Below, piece by piece: positions 1 through 8,344 of a DNA stretch of 64,000 nucleotides. The notes beneath the pieces are model-generated. The model searched no databases and was not told where the DNA came from. It was given only the letters and a program-made list of their open reading frames with translations. Every line of letters begins with the position of its first letter. Within the stretch, counting starts at the first letter, position 1. The stretch comes from JADJNY01 sp046349615 (GTDB taxonomy: Bacteria; Planctomycetota; UBA1135; GCA-002686595), in contig JAXMBZ010000003.1 in the NCBI GenBank assembly GCA_046349615.1, positions 434,001-498,000 of the forward strand, in the 5' to 3' direction. The translations under genes and the position numbers were made by a program.

Positions 1-470
1 CCGTTCGGCCACGGCGCGGGCGGCGCGCCCGTGGTGCCGAAGTCCTGCGTGTAGCTGCCCGAGAAGATGTCCGTGTTCGTGCCGCCGGGGAAGGGCGTGC
101 CGCCGCTCGTCAGGAACACGACGCTCGAGTTGACGAAGTCGCCCTGGTTCCAGGTCGACGCGCCGTCGAAGCCCGAGCGCACGAAGAGGTTGTGGTAGAC
201 GCCGTTCGGCGCGCGCAGCGCGGCGTGGAGCTCGCCCGCGCTCGGGTGCGTGAGGCCCGTGATGGCGACGTTGTAGACGGCGCCCACTTCGTGCGTGAGC
301 GTGATCGACGACGTCGCGGGGTCCGCGGGGAGCGTCGTCGGCCACACACCGCCGCCGCCCGTGCCGACGGCCGGGATCGGGCCGCCGACGTTGGTCGAGA
401 CGGAGAACTGCTCGGCCGCGAGGGCCGGAGCGAGGAACGAGAGGACGAGGAGCAGGACGAGGTGACGCAC
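1..470 (-). CDS. Secreted protein, N-terminal part only (runs off the window)
   Basis: The reading frame opens at a GTG at 468-470, with an AAGGAG ribosome site seven bases before it, and is open to the window edge (156 codons seen). It begins with a clear signal peptide: a short basic start, a leucine-rich core (LLLVLSFLAPA) and an ALA-A cleavage region. The mature part is rich in Gly, Thr and Asn. The stretch around ITLTHEVGAVYNVAITG followed by LHAALRAPNG resembles the beta-sandwich P-domain type seen in exported proteins, but that match is weak. The C-terminus lies outside the window, so whether it carries the cysteine-rich tail found in three other secreted proteins here cannot be seen. 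It is divergent from the permease gene at 644. Confidence 0.7.
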   Translation of the reverse strand, partial: MRHLVLLLVLSFLAPALAAEQFSVSTNVGGPIPAVGTGGGGVWPTTLPADPATSSITLTHEVGAVYNVAITGLTHPSAGELHAALRAPNGVYHNLFVRSGFDGASTWNQGDFVNSSVVFLTSGGTPFPGGTNTDIFSGSYTQDFGTTGAPPAPWPN

Positions 471-643
471 GGGGGCTCTCCTTGCGATCGAGATCGGGGT
501 CACCCCCGTCTGTCCCGGGGCCCGCGCCGCCTTTCGAGGAATGCGGGACTTTTCCGCCGCGTCGGACCGCGGGTCGAAGCGCAGGCTGGTTCGCGGGCCC
601 GCGGGCGGCGAGGATCCGCGCCGATGTCCGGATGCACGCGCGC

Positions 644-1936
644 ATGACCGCTCCCGCTCCGAAGGCCCCGCTCGCTCCGGTGCGCGGGATCCGGCGTTGG
701 GACCTCGTCGCGCTCTTCCTCAACGGGATCATAGGCGCGGGGATCTTCGGCCTGCCCTCGCGCGTGCACGCGCTCGTCGGTGCGCACGGAATCGCCGCGT
801 ACGCGCTCTGCGCGCTCGTCGTGCTCCTGATCGTGCTCTGCTTCGCCGAGGCCGGCAGTCGCTTCGAGAAGAGCGGCGGCCCGGGGCTCTACGCGCGTGA
901 AGCGTTCGGTCCGTGGGTCGGGTCGAGCGTGAGCTGGCTCGTGTGGCTCTCGCGCGTGACCGCGTTCGCGGCGCTCGCGAACCTGTTCGCCGACTACCTC
1001 GCGCACGTGTGGCCCGCGGCGAAGGAGGGCAGCGCGCGTGTGAGCGTGATCACCGCGCTCGTGCTGTTGCTCGCCGCGGTCAACCTCGTCGGTGTGCGGC
1101 GCGCCGCGCTCGTCGGCGACGTGTTCACCGTCGCGAAGCTCGTTCCGCTGCTCCTGTTCGTCGCGCTCGGTCTCGGTCACGTCGACGGGAAGCTGTTCGA
1201 CTTCGCCGCGACGCCGAGCACCGAGTCGATCTCGCAGGCCGTGCTCCTGCTCGTGTTCGCGTTCACGGGCTTCGAGTCCGCCGTGATCCCCGCGGGCGAG
1301 GTCGTCGACCCGCGGCGGAACCTTCCGTTCGCCGCGCTCACCGCGATCGCGGTCGTGGCGCCGCTCTACCTCCTCGTGCAGTGCGTGTCGGTCGGCACGC
1401 TGCCGGAGCTCGCGACGTCCGCGCGCCCGCTCGCCGACGCGGCGGAGCGCTTCCTCGGCCCGACGGGCGGCGCGCTGATCGCGGTCGGCGCGCTCGTCTC
1501 GATCACGGGGACGCTGAACGGGATCACGCTCGCGACGCCGCGCATGCTGTTCGCGCTCGGTGAACAGGGCGAGCTCCCGCGCGCGTTCGCCGCGACGCAT
1601 CCGCGTTTCCACACGCCGCACGTGGCGATCCTCGCGACGACGGCGGCGGTGCTCGCGCTCTCGCTCTCGGGCTCGTTCCTCGGCGCGGTGTCGATGAGCA
1701 CGCTCGCGCGCCTCGTCACGTACGCGGCGACGTGCGCGGCCGTGCCCGTGCTGCGCCGACGCGCGGGCGCGGACGGTGCGGTCTTCCGCGTGCCGGGCGG
1801 AACGGTGACCGCGGTGCTCGCGCTCGCCGCGATCGCGTGGCTGCTCACGAGCGTCGCGTGGATCGAGTACCGCAACGTCGGGATCGTGGTGGGACTCGGA
1901 GTGCTCGTCCGCCTGGCTTCGCGGCCGCGGACGTGA
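644..1936 (+). CDS. APC-superfamily amino acid permease
   Basis: A 430-residue polytopic membrane protein, the usual size for amino acid-polyamine-organocation permeases. The start is placed at 644 because the first transmembrane segment (LVALFLNGIIGAGIFGLP) follows soon after; the Gly-rich GIIGAGIFGLP is the substrate-backbone binding motif at the start of TM1 in this family. The upstream in-frame extension to 482 is Arg/Pro-rich and not conserved-looking. About twelve hydrophobic segments follow, including FAFTGFESAVIPAGEVVDP, which matches the TM6 region (FxGFE) of APC transporters. The protein should carry amino acids or amines through the inner membrane. The substrate cannot be told. No partner genes are adjacent. 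Confidence 0.88.
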   Translation: MTAPAPKAPLAPVRGIRRWDLVALFLNGIIGAGIFGLPSRVHALVGAHGIAAYALCALVVLLIVLCFAEAGSRFEKSGGPGLYAREAFGPWVGSSVSWLVWLSRVTAFAALANLFADYLAHVWPAAKEGSARVSVITALVLLLAAVNLVGVRRAALVGDVFTVAKLVPLLLFVALGLGHVDGKLFDFAATPSTESISQAVLLLVFAFTGFESAVIPAGEVVDPRRNLPFAALTAIAVVAPLYLLVQCVSVGTLPELATSARPLADAAERFLGPTGGALIAVGALVSITGTLNGITLATPRMLFALGEQGELPRAFAATHPRFHTPHVAILATTAAVLALSLSGSFLGAVSMSTLARLVTYAATCAAVPVLRRRAGADGAVFRVPGGTVTAVLALAAIAWLLTSVAWIEYRNVGIVVGLGVLVRLASRPRT

Positions 1937-2033
1937 CGTCGGAGCATGCGCTTCGTCCCGGCGTCGGACGCGGGCCGCCCGTCAGGCCGACTTCGTCGCC
2001 GGGTTCAGGACGCGACGCGTTGCAGACGGGGCT

Positions 2034-4772
2034 TCACCAGACGACGCGGACCCCGTTCGTGCTGTTGAACGTGTTCGGCGTGCAGTAGCTCGCCGCGTTG
2101 CGGAACGTGGTCTGGTAGTAGCCGACGAGTCCGCTCCCCGGCGGCGTCTGGCCGCGAATCGAGATCGGCGCGTTGCCCGCCTCGGGGTAACGCGCGACGC
2201 CCGCCGCGTTCGTCTTCGTCCCGAGTCGGATCAGCGAACCACCGATGCAGCGGAGCCCGTCACCCCACTCGATCCCTTGCGGCTCGAGCTGGCTCGCCTT
2301 CCAGAACACGGTGCCCGACGCCGCGGTGGGCATGTCGTCCGCGGTGAGGAGCAGCGTGTCGGGGTTGCGCTCGCCCGACGCGGCGAGCCGCGCGCCGCTC
2401 GGGTTGTTGCTCCACGCGCAGCCGTGACCGGCGCTGCCGAAATTGGAGCACGGGCACGGCTTCGCGACGTGCGCGTCGTGTCCGTCGCCGGAACAGAACG
2501 TCCCGATCGGCGCGCTCGTCGCGAACGCGGCGAAGTTGTGCGCGGTGATGGACGAGGACGGCGTCCGGCCCGCGACGGAATCGAACGATCCGCCGAGGAA
2601 CAGGCTCGTGTTGCCGTGTGGGTCGTCGAAGGCCGCGAGCGCGAAGGGACGGTATTGCGCGCTCGCACGGTCGACGGCGCGCCAGCTCGCGCCGTTCCAC
2701 GCGAAGAGCGTCGGAGGACCGGAGGTGTGATGCACTGCGGCGACGAAGAGCTCCCGCCCGCCGCCGGTCCCCTCGTCGAACGCGAGCAGCGCGTACGCCT
2801 CCCACGTCGACGAAGGCAGCCCAACGCCCACGTTCGACCACTGCGTCCCGTTCCAACGCGCGAGCCCGTGCACCGTCTGGCCGCCGGCCGTGTCGAACCC
2901 ACCCGCGACGTAGAGCGCGCTCCCCGTGCCGTCGTCGAAGACGAGCATGTCGTCGATCGACCGAGGTCCGCCACCGGACGAAACGGCGAGCCCGGGGACG
3001 ATCTCCGTCCATTGGAGGCCGTCCCACGCGCCGATCCAGAGCGAGTAGGTGCTGCCCTGCTGCTGGATTCCGCCCGCGAACAGCCGCGCTCCCCCGCCCG
3101 AGTCGAAGACCTCGAGCGCGTCGATCGAGAGTTGCGCAGGCAGGCCCGCGGCGACGGCTTCCCAAGCCGACCCGTTCCAACGCGCGATCCCCGCCGCGCC
3201 GGGCACGCCGGGGATCACGAAGCTCCCGCCGGCGTAGAGCGCCGTTCCGGTCCCGTCGTCGAACGCGCACAGGTCGGCGCACCTCGTCTCCGGGTCGAGC
3301 GGACCGCGGGTGAATCCCGATCCGATCGTGCGCATGTTCGTCCCGTCCCACGCGAGGACGGAATCGGATCCGAGCGTGCCGACGAACAGCTCTTCGCGCG
3401 CGGCCCCGACGTCGTGGTAGCGAAGCAACGCGCGCACGCCGTACACCGTGCTGGGAAGCGGGAGGTCCTCGAAGTGGTCGTTCGCGAAGCGCGCGAGGAC
3501 GAAGGGCTCGTACCCGCTCGACGTCGACCCTCCTGGAATCGTGCCGACGAACAGCCGCGGCCCGACGCCTTCGTCGTAGACCCCGAACGCGACCGGGAGC
3601 CCCTCCGGAGCCGTACTCCCACCGAGCGGCTTCCACGTTCCGTCGAACCGAGCGACGCCCTGGAATCCCTGGTCGCCGTTCCCGAACGGCGTCGACGGCC
3701 CGATCGCGACGAGCTGATTCGTCCACGACGGCCCCGGCATCGTGGTCAGCGCGTACACGCTCGTTCGGAGCATGGGGAGGATCTGCCAGGCCGTGCCGCT
3801 CCAGCGCGTGATGCGCGTCACGGACAATCCGTTGACGTTCGTGAAGTCGCCGCCCGCGTACAGGCTCGGGCCGCTCCCCGCATCGAAGACGTGCAGTGCT
3901 CGCACGGGCAAATCGAAGTACCCCATGTAGGAGAACGCGCCGTTCGACCAGCGCGCGAGGCTCGGCGCATAGACGCCGCCCGCGTCCCAGAACTGACCGC
4001 CGAGGTAGAGCGCCGGCCCCGATCCGTCGTCGAAGGACAAGAGACAGTGCACCGTCGCGTTGACGCCCGTCGAAAGCGCCGACCAACTCGCACCGTCCCA
4101 GCGTGCGATGCGCTCCGCCGCGAGCGTGCCCGCGTGCGTGAACTCGCCGGCGGCGTACAACGCGGCGCCCGTTCCGTCGTCGTGGACCGCGAGCGCGCGC
4201 ACCTCGCCGTCGCATCCGCCGCCGACGGCGCTCCACTGCGCTCCGTCCCAACGCGCGAGGTGGGTCGGGAGACCGGTCGACGGCAGCGTGAAGCTCCCGC
4301 CGGCGTAGAGCGCGGCTCCTGATCCGTCGTCGAACGACGTGAGCGCGTAGACCGTGCCCGAAAGCCCGGTTCCGAGCGCCGACCACGCGTGCCCGTCCCA
4401 CCGCGCGACCCCCGGCGCGGCGAGACCGCCTGCGTGCGCGAAGGCACCGCCGGCGATCAACGCTCCGCCGTGAGCGTGCAGCGCGAACACGGTCCCGTCG
4501 ACGCCGGCACCGAGCGCCGACCAACCGGATCCGTAGCCGTCGAAGCGCGCCACGTTGGCGGCCGCGCCGGACTGCGTGTCACTGAAGCTGCCGCCGACGT
4601 ACAACCGCGCTCCGCCGCCGTCGTCGAACGCGGCCGCGCAACGCGCGGTGCCCGCGCCGATCCCCGAGGCCTGACCGAGGACGCTCCAGTCGGGGAGCGG
4701 GGCTTGTCCGAACGCGAGCGGCGCGACGGCGAGGGCGAAGGCGATTCGAAGAAGGAGCAGGGGCGCGGGCAT
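2034..4772 (-). CDS. Large secreted beta-propeller-like repeat protein with a cysteine-rich C-terminal domain
   Basis: A 912-residue exported protein. It starts at 4772 (GGAGG ribosome site just upstream) with a signal peptide (LLLLRIAFALAVAPLAFGQA). Residues about 30-750 contain more than ten copies of a unit of roughly 50 residues: ARWDG..W.ALG.G...V.AL..FDDG.G.ALY.GG.F. The repeated W, FDDG and LY.GG.F blades suggest one or two beta-propellers, as in Kelch-like exported proteins. Residues about 755-912 form a separate domain: CPC near the front, then HGCA, GDGLRCIGGSLIRL, FRNAASYC and a terminal TFNSTNGVRVVW. The same domain ends the proteins at 20804-22195 and 43767-46049. No catalytic motif is seen. 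The gene is convergent with the permease. The function is unknown; a surface or matrix role is inferred. Confidence 0.85.
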   Translation of the reverse strand: MPAPLLLLRIAFALAVAPLAFGQAPLPDWSVLGQASGIGAGTARCAAAFDDGGGARLYVGGSFSDTQSGAAANVARFDGYGSGWSALGAGVDGTVFALHAHGGALIAGGAFAHAGGLAAPGVARWDGHAWSALGTGLSGTVYALTSFDDGSGAALYAGGSFTLPSTGLPTHLARWDGAQWSAVGGGCDGEVRALAVHDDGTGAALYAAGEFTHAGTLAAERIARWDGASWSALSTGVNATVHCLLSFDDGSGPALYLGGQFWDAGGVYAPSLARWSNGAFSYMGYFDLPVRALHVFDAGSGPSLYAGGDFTNVNGLSVTRITRWSGTAWQILPMLRTSVYALTTMPGPSWTNQLVAIGPSTPFGNGDQGFQGVARFDGTWKPLGGSTAPEGLPVAFGVYDEGVGPRLFVGTIPGGSTSSGYEPFVLARFANDHFEDLPLPSTVYGVRALLRYHDVGAAREELFVGTLGSDSVLAWDGTNMRTIGSGFTRGPLDPETRCADLCAFDDGTGTALYAGGSFVIPGVPGAAGIARWNGSAWEAVAAGLPAQLSIDALEVFDSGGGARLFAGGIQQQGSTYSLWIGAWDGLQWTEIVPGLAVSSGGGPRSIDDMLVFDDGTGSALYVAGGFDTAGGQTVHGLARWNGTQWSNVGVGLPSSTWEAYALLAFDEGTGGGRELFVAAVHHTSGPPTLFAWNGASWRAVDRASAQYRPFALAAFDDPHGNTSLFLGGSFDSVAGRTPSSSITAHNFAAFATSAPIGTFCSGDGHDAHVAKPCPCSNFGSAGHGCAWSNNPSGARLAASGERNPDTLLLTADDMPTAASGTVFWKASQLEPQGIEWGDGLRCIGGSLIRLGTKTNAAGVARYPEAGNAPISIRGQTPPGSGLVGYYQTTFRNAASYCTPNTFNSTNGVRVVW

Positions 4773-5322
4773 GCGGACCTCCGGGAACGGGGAGAAGGCT
4801 ACCGCGTCGTGTGGCCTCCGAGGCCCCGACCGTTTCGAAGATCTCGTCAGGACTTCCTCGCCTCCGAACGCGCGGCCGTTCCGACGCGCTCGGAGAGCGA
4901 GCGATCACGCCGCGGGCCGCGCGTGAGGATCCGAGTGGGTCGAGGCGCCCGCCCCAGGCATCGACGGCCCGCGCCGACAGCGGCGCGACCGCGGCGCGAC
5001 AGCGGCGCGACAGCGGCACCGACAGCGGCACCGACAGCGGCACCGACAGCGGCACCGACAGCGGCACCGGCACCGGCACCGGCACTGACACCGGCACTGA
5101 CACCGGCACTGACACCGGCACTGACACCGGCACTGACACCGACACCGGCAGCGGCACCGACACCGGCACCGACAGCGGCACCGGCACCGGCACCGGCACC
5201 GGCACCGACACCGACACTGACACCGACACGGACGAGCTCGAGCTTCGTGCTTCGATCGAGGACCGGCGACACGTCGAGGATCCGGCGCGGCGCGCGGGCG
5301 CTCCGGTCCCTCTCGCCGCCGC
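4773..5322. other. 550-base intergenic stretch dominated by a simple-sequence array
   Basis: This lies between the start of the propeller gene and the stop of the solute-binding protein gene. All six frames are open through the array at 4976-5232, which is a consequence of its composition. I find no credible gene. The flank 4773-4975 must hold the propeller gene's promoter, but no clear sigma-70 hexamers stand out. Confidence 0.6.
4976..5232. repeat. Tandem 6/12-bp simple-sequence array (CGGCAC / CGACAG / CTGACAC units)
   Basis: About 257 bases are built from hexamers such as CGGCAC, CGACAG and CTGACA, in higher-order 12-mers (ggcaccgacagc, then ggcactgacacc). The order changes along the array: CGACAG-rich at the left, CTGACA-rich in the middle, mixed at the right. 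This is typical of slippage and unequal exchange. Read in frame it would give Thr-Asp-Ser-Gly or Val-Ser/Val-Pro polymers, so apparent coding is an artefact of the hexamer period. It sits 91 bases downstream of the solute-binding protein stop. Confidence 0.9.
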
Positions 5323-6660
5323 TCAGAGCAGCCCGTTCTCCTTCAAGATGCGCTCCTTCTCCTCCGCGAGCTTCTTCAGCGCTTCCTTCGTGTCCATCTC
5401 GCCGTCGACCGCCATCCCGACGTAGCGCTGCGTCACCGCGAGCAGCTCGTTGAAGCACGGCACGTTCCAGAAGTCGCGCATCGTGTCGACGGACGCCGCG
5501 AACGGCGCGTTGTACGGCGTCGCCTTCTTGAACGCGTCGCTCGCGAGGATCTCCGCGTTCGCCGTGAAGCCCGCAGGCTTCGTGATCCACTGCTCCTGCG
5601 TCGAACGCTTCAGGAACCACGCGATGAACTGTTTCGCCGCGTCCTGCGACGCCTTCGGCGCCTTCGTCGAGATCGACATGCCCTGTCCGCCGAGCGACGC
5701 GACGCGCTTCCCGTCGTGGCCCGGCACGACCGCGAACCCGACCTTGTCCCCCCACTTCTTCTCGATGCCGGGGAAGAACGCGAAGTAGTTGAGGAGCATC
5801 GCCGTCGAGCCGTTGTCGAAGGCCTCGAGCACCTGCCCGTAGTCGAGCCGCTCGCAGCCGTTGGGCCCGAGCTTCATCAGCGTCTTGAAGAACTCGATCG
5901 CGTCGGCGGTGCCCTGCGTGTCGAGCGCGCCCTTCACCTGGTTCGAGCCCTCCGCGTGCCACGCGCCGCCGAAACTCCACAACAGGTTCTGCACGCCCAT
6001 CGTCAGCCCGTCGTAGCTGCGGTCGCTCGGCATCGCGCAGCCGTAGCGCTTCTCCGCGGGCCGCTGGAAGAACGTCGCGACGTCGCGGAACTCCTCCCAC
6101 GTGTCGGGAACCTTCAGCTCCCGCCCGAATTTCGCCTGGAACGCGGCCTTCTCCTTCGGGTCCTCGAACCAGTCCTTGCGGTACGCGAGCCCGATCGCGT
6201 CCGTCTCGCACGGCGCCGCGAACCACTTGCCGCTGCCTTCGGGGTACTCGCACAAGTACTTCGCGGCGCGCGCATGGATCGACTTCAAGTCGACGACGGT
6301 CGGCAGCCAGTCGGTGAGCTCGAGGTAGAGCCCCTTCGTCGCGCCGCGCCCGATCCACTGGCTGTCGCCGATCACGATGTCGAAGCGCGAGCGCGCGTTG
6401 CCGAACTCGAGGAACGTCTTCTCCTGGTACGACGCGAGCGGGATCTGCTCGACGTTGACCTCGATGCCGGTCTCCTTCTGGAACTCGCGCCCGAGCTCCG
6501 CGAGCCCGTCGGCCGGCGCCCACTGGAACCACCAGATCGTGATCGCCTTCGGCGGCGAGTTCGTCGGCACGTTCGCGGTCGAGCTCGCTCCTTCCTTCGA
6601 GCAGGCGGGAGCGAACGCGAGGACGGCGACGGACGCGAGGAGTGCGGTGAGGTGCTTCAT
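5323..6660 (-). CDS. Extracellular solute-binding lipoprotein (family 1, sugar ABC type)
   Basis: A 445-residue periplasmic binding protein of the carbohydrate ABC uptake class. It starts at MKHLTALLAS with a lipoprotein-type signal whose cysteine is residue 20 (APAC, a loose lipobox). The mature protein opens with ITIWWFQWAPADG, then ELGREFQKETGIEVNVE, the classic first strand and helix of type 1 solute-binding proteins. Later FDIVIGDSQWIGRGATKG and DAIGLAYRKDWFEDP match the hinge and ligand-loop regions. It would bind a sugar or polyol and hand it to an ABC permease. No permease or ATPase gene is nearby, so it is an orphan here. Longer upstream starts are possible but would bury the signal peptide. 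Confidence 0.9.
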   Translation of the reverse strand: MKHLTALLASVAVLAFAPACSKEGASSTANVPTNSPPKAITIWWFQWAPADGLAELGREFQKETGIEVNVEQIPLASYQEKTFLEFGNARSRFDIVIGDSQWIGRGATKGLYLELTDWLPTVVDLKSIHARAAKYLCEYPEGSGKWFAAPCETDAIGLAYRKDWFEDPKEKAAFQAKFGRELKVPDTWEEFRDVATFFQRPAEKRYGCAMPSDRSYDGLTMGVQNLLWSFGGAWHAEGSNQVKGALDTQGTADAIEFFKTLMKLGPNGCERLDYGQVLEAFDNGSTAMLLNYFAFFPGIEKKWGDKVGFAVVPGHDGKRVASLGGQGMSISTKAPKASQDAAKQFIAWFLKRSTQEQWITKPAGFTANAEILASDAFKKATPYNAPFAASVDTMRDFWNVPCFNELLAVTQRYVGMAVDGEMDTKEALKKLAEEKERILKENGLL

Positions 6661-7016
6661 GTCGGGGGGCCGCGAGGTTCGCGAGGGTTCGAGCGTGCGG
6701 GAGAGCGTGACGTCGCGAATGCGGACGCGCAACCGCAGGAGCCTGCGAGCGGGTGAGTGGGTGAGTGGAGGCGCCTCGCGAGGCGGACGCCGCGGTCCTC
6801 CGTGAAGAGGAGAACCTCGGAAGCACCGTGGGCGCGGCGGATTCCGTGCCCCACCGCGCGCGCCCCGCGTGAGCGAACCAGGTCCCGAGCACTGCGTGTG
6901 AGCCCGTCGCGATGCATGCGTGGCGCGGGCTGAGTCCTCTCGGCGCAGAACGGCCATGGCCCTCGTCGATCCGCGCCGATCCGCGCGGGGGTGAAGTGCG
7001 GTGCATCCGAGCCGAC

Positions 7017-7547
7017 GATCCAGCGACGCCGCGAAGCACGACTTGAATGGGCAGACATCGCGTTCCGCGCGCGCCGCGCGTGCTTCGCTCGCGGGTTTGG
7101 GATCGTCGAGCGTGTCTGCCCTTCGTTCTCGATCCGGGCGCACGTCGCCGTTCCCGACGCGTGCAGCGGGGAGCGTCACCCGACTCCATTGGCTCCTCAC
7201 TTGGCCGCGCGCTCACCGGTCACCGGTCACCGCTCCCGCCGCTCTCCGCGCTCTCCGTGCTGTCCCCGCTCACCGCGCGCACTGCACTCACCGCGCGCAC
7301 TGCACTCGCCGCGCTCGCTGCACTCGCCGCGCTCGCCGCGCTCGCCGCGCTTCCCGCGCTTCCCGCGCTTCCCGCGCTTGCCGCGCTTGCCGCGCTTGCC
7401 GCGCTCACCGCACTCGCCGTACTCGCCCACCCCAGGCCATCACCTTGCCCCACGCGTCTCTTCGCTTCGACTCACGCGGCAGTACGCGACCACTAGAGGC
7501 TCGCGGGCACACCGCACCCCGAACGCACGCTGCGCCGACCCGACAGT
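7017..7547 (+). repeat. RAYT-associated repeat, copy A (most diverged, interrupted)
   Basis: The core TGGGCAGACATCGC is at 7048-7061, preceded by gaagcacgacttga and followed by a CG-rich stretch and cgcacgtcgccg, the same order as in copies C and D. The next core is 528 bases on instead of about 290. The excess is roughly the length of the 9-bp array at 7209-7432, which lies inside this unit. Confidence 0.65.
7209..7432. repeat. Tandem 9-bp array (CCGCGCTCG / CCGCGCTTC variants)
   Basis: About 224 bases made of nine-base units such as ccgcgctcg, ccgcgcttc and ccgcgcttg, with blocks of identical units next to each other. The left part also has two copies of caccgcgcgcactgcact. Translations (Ala-Leu or Ser-Ala-Ala polymers) reflect the period of nine and not a gene. 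It lies inside the repeat ladder upstream of the RAYT gene and looks like a later slippage expansion. Confidence 0.88.
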
Positions 7548-7790
7548 CCATCGCCGATGCGCGCCGCGATCCGACTGGGCAGACATCGCACATCGCTCGC
7601 GTCGCGCGCAATCGGTTCGTCGATCCGCGGTCGTCGCTCGCCTCCACGCTCCTCCTGGGACCCAAGGGCATGTCGCCGAGTCCAACACGGGTAATGAGGA
7701 GGCGCTCGCCGAACCCACTCGACCACTCGCCTCGCTCGACTCGACTTCTCGCTTCGCCTGACTCAACTCCCGCGTCGATTCACGCGCACG
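7548..7790 (+). repeat. RAYT-associated repeat, copy B
   Basis: The core TGGGCAGACATCGC is at 7576-7589, followed by catcgctcgcgtcgcgcgca and then ggttcgtcgatccgcg. The latter parallels cgcttcgtcgatgaac after the core of copy D. The end of the unit holds ctcgaccactcgc, which recurs before copy D. Confidence 0.7.
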
Positions 7791-8076
7791 CGCGCGGCCT
7801 GGAGCGGGTCGCAAGCGCATCGCAGCGCCGCGCCGTGCATCGACCTCGACGCTCCGCCACCGAAGCGCGCTGCGACTTGATTGGGCAGACATCGCGCACT
7901 CCGATTGCGTCACGCGCTCTCCGATCGTGGATCCACGCTCGTCGCCTGTCTCCTCGCCCTGCCTACGATCCGAGCACACGTCGCCGCGCCGGCACAGGAC
8001 TCGAGGTAGCGCACGCCGACTCAACCAACTCCTCCTCTCGCCGGACTCGACCACTCGCTCCGCGTCCTCGGACGCG
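7791..8076 (+). repeat. RAYT-associated repeat, copy C
   Basis: The unit begins cgcgcggcctggagcgggt and has cgcaagcgcatcgca at about 7810, tcgacgctccgccacc at about 7847, and the core gacttgattgggcagacatc at 7874-7893. Each block has a close match about 286-291 bases later in copy D. The first two blocks also resemble the beginning of the RAYT gene (cgcaagcgcgtcgcacc at 8363). Confidence 0.8.
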
Positions 8077-8344
8077 CGCGCGGCCTGTGGCAGGTCGCAA
8101 GCGCATCACATCGCAGCGAAGCGTCGTGCCTCGATCTCGACGCTCCGCCACCGGAGCGCCGCGCGACTTGATTGGGCAGACATCGCACTCCGCTCGTTTC
8201 GCGCGCACTCGCTTCGTCGATGAACCAACGCTCCATGTTCCTTCGATTTTCTCGCGAACCGCGCGGACTTCGCGACGTCCATCGAGTGCATCGATGAAGC
8301 GATCACAGAGTCAACCGACGCTCCACTTCCCTTCGCGCGGCGGA
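8077..8344 (+). repeat. RAYT-associated repeat, copy D, overlapping the RAYT start
   Basis: It has the same block order as copy C: cgcgcggcct, cgcaagcgcatc at 8096, tcgacgctccgccacc at about 8137, core TGGGCAGACATCGC at 8173-8186. The unit runs into the RAYT coding region, whose codons for GARPGAGRKR at about 8340-8370 occupy the place of the next unit's first block. The period shrinks slightly: 286 bases from C to D and 267 bases from D to the RAYT start. Confidence 0.8.

Noticed and set aside
2260..4524. Long Arg-rich frames antiparallel or offset to the propeller gene, and similar frames over most genes
   Set aside because: These are shadows caused by high GC; they are Arg/Ala-rich, lack motifs, and the true frames carry clear domains.
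4811..5425. Open frames through the hexamer array (Thr-Asp-Ser-Gly or Val-Pro polymers)
   Set aside because: All frames are open because the array period is a multiple of three without stops; no start, ribosome site or flanking domain supports a gene.
7209..7432. CRISPR array
   Set aside because: Units are nine bases with no spacers; this is a simple tandem repeat. No cas genes are present.
7001..8293. A 431-codon N-terminal extension of the RAYT protein
   Set aside because: It runs through repeats and the 9-bp array and has Arg/Ser-rich random composition; family similarity begins only near 8294-8330.
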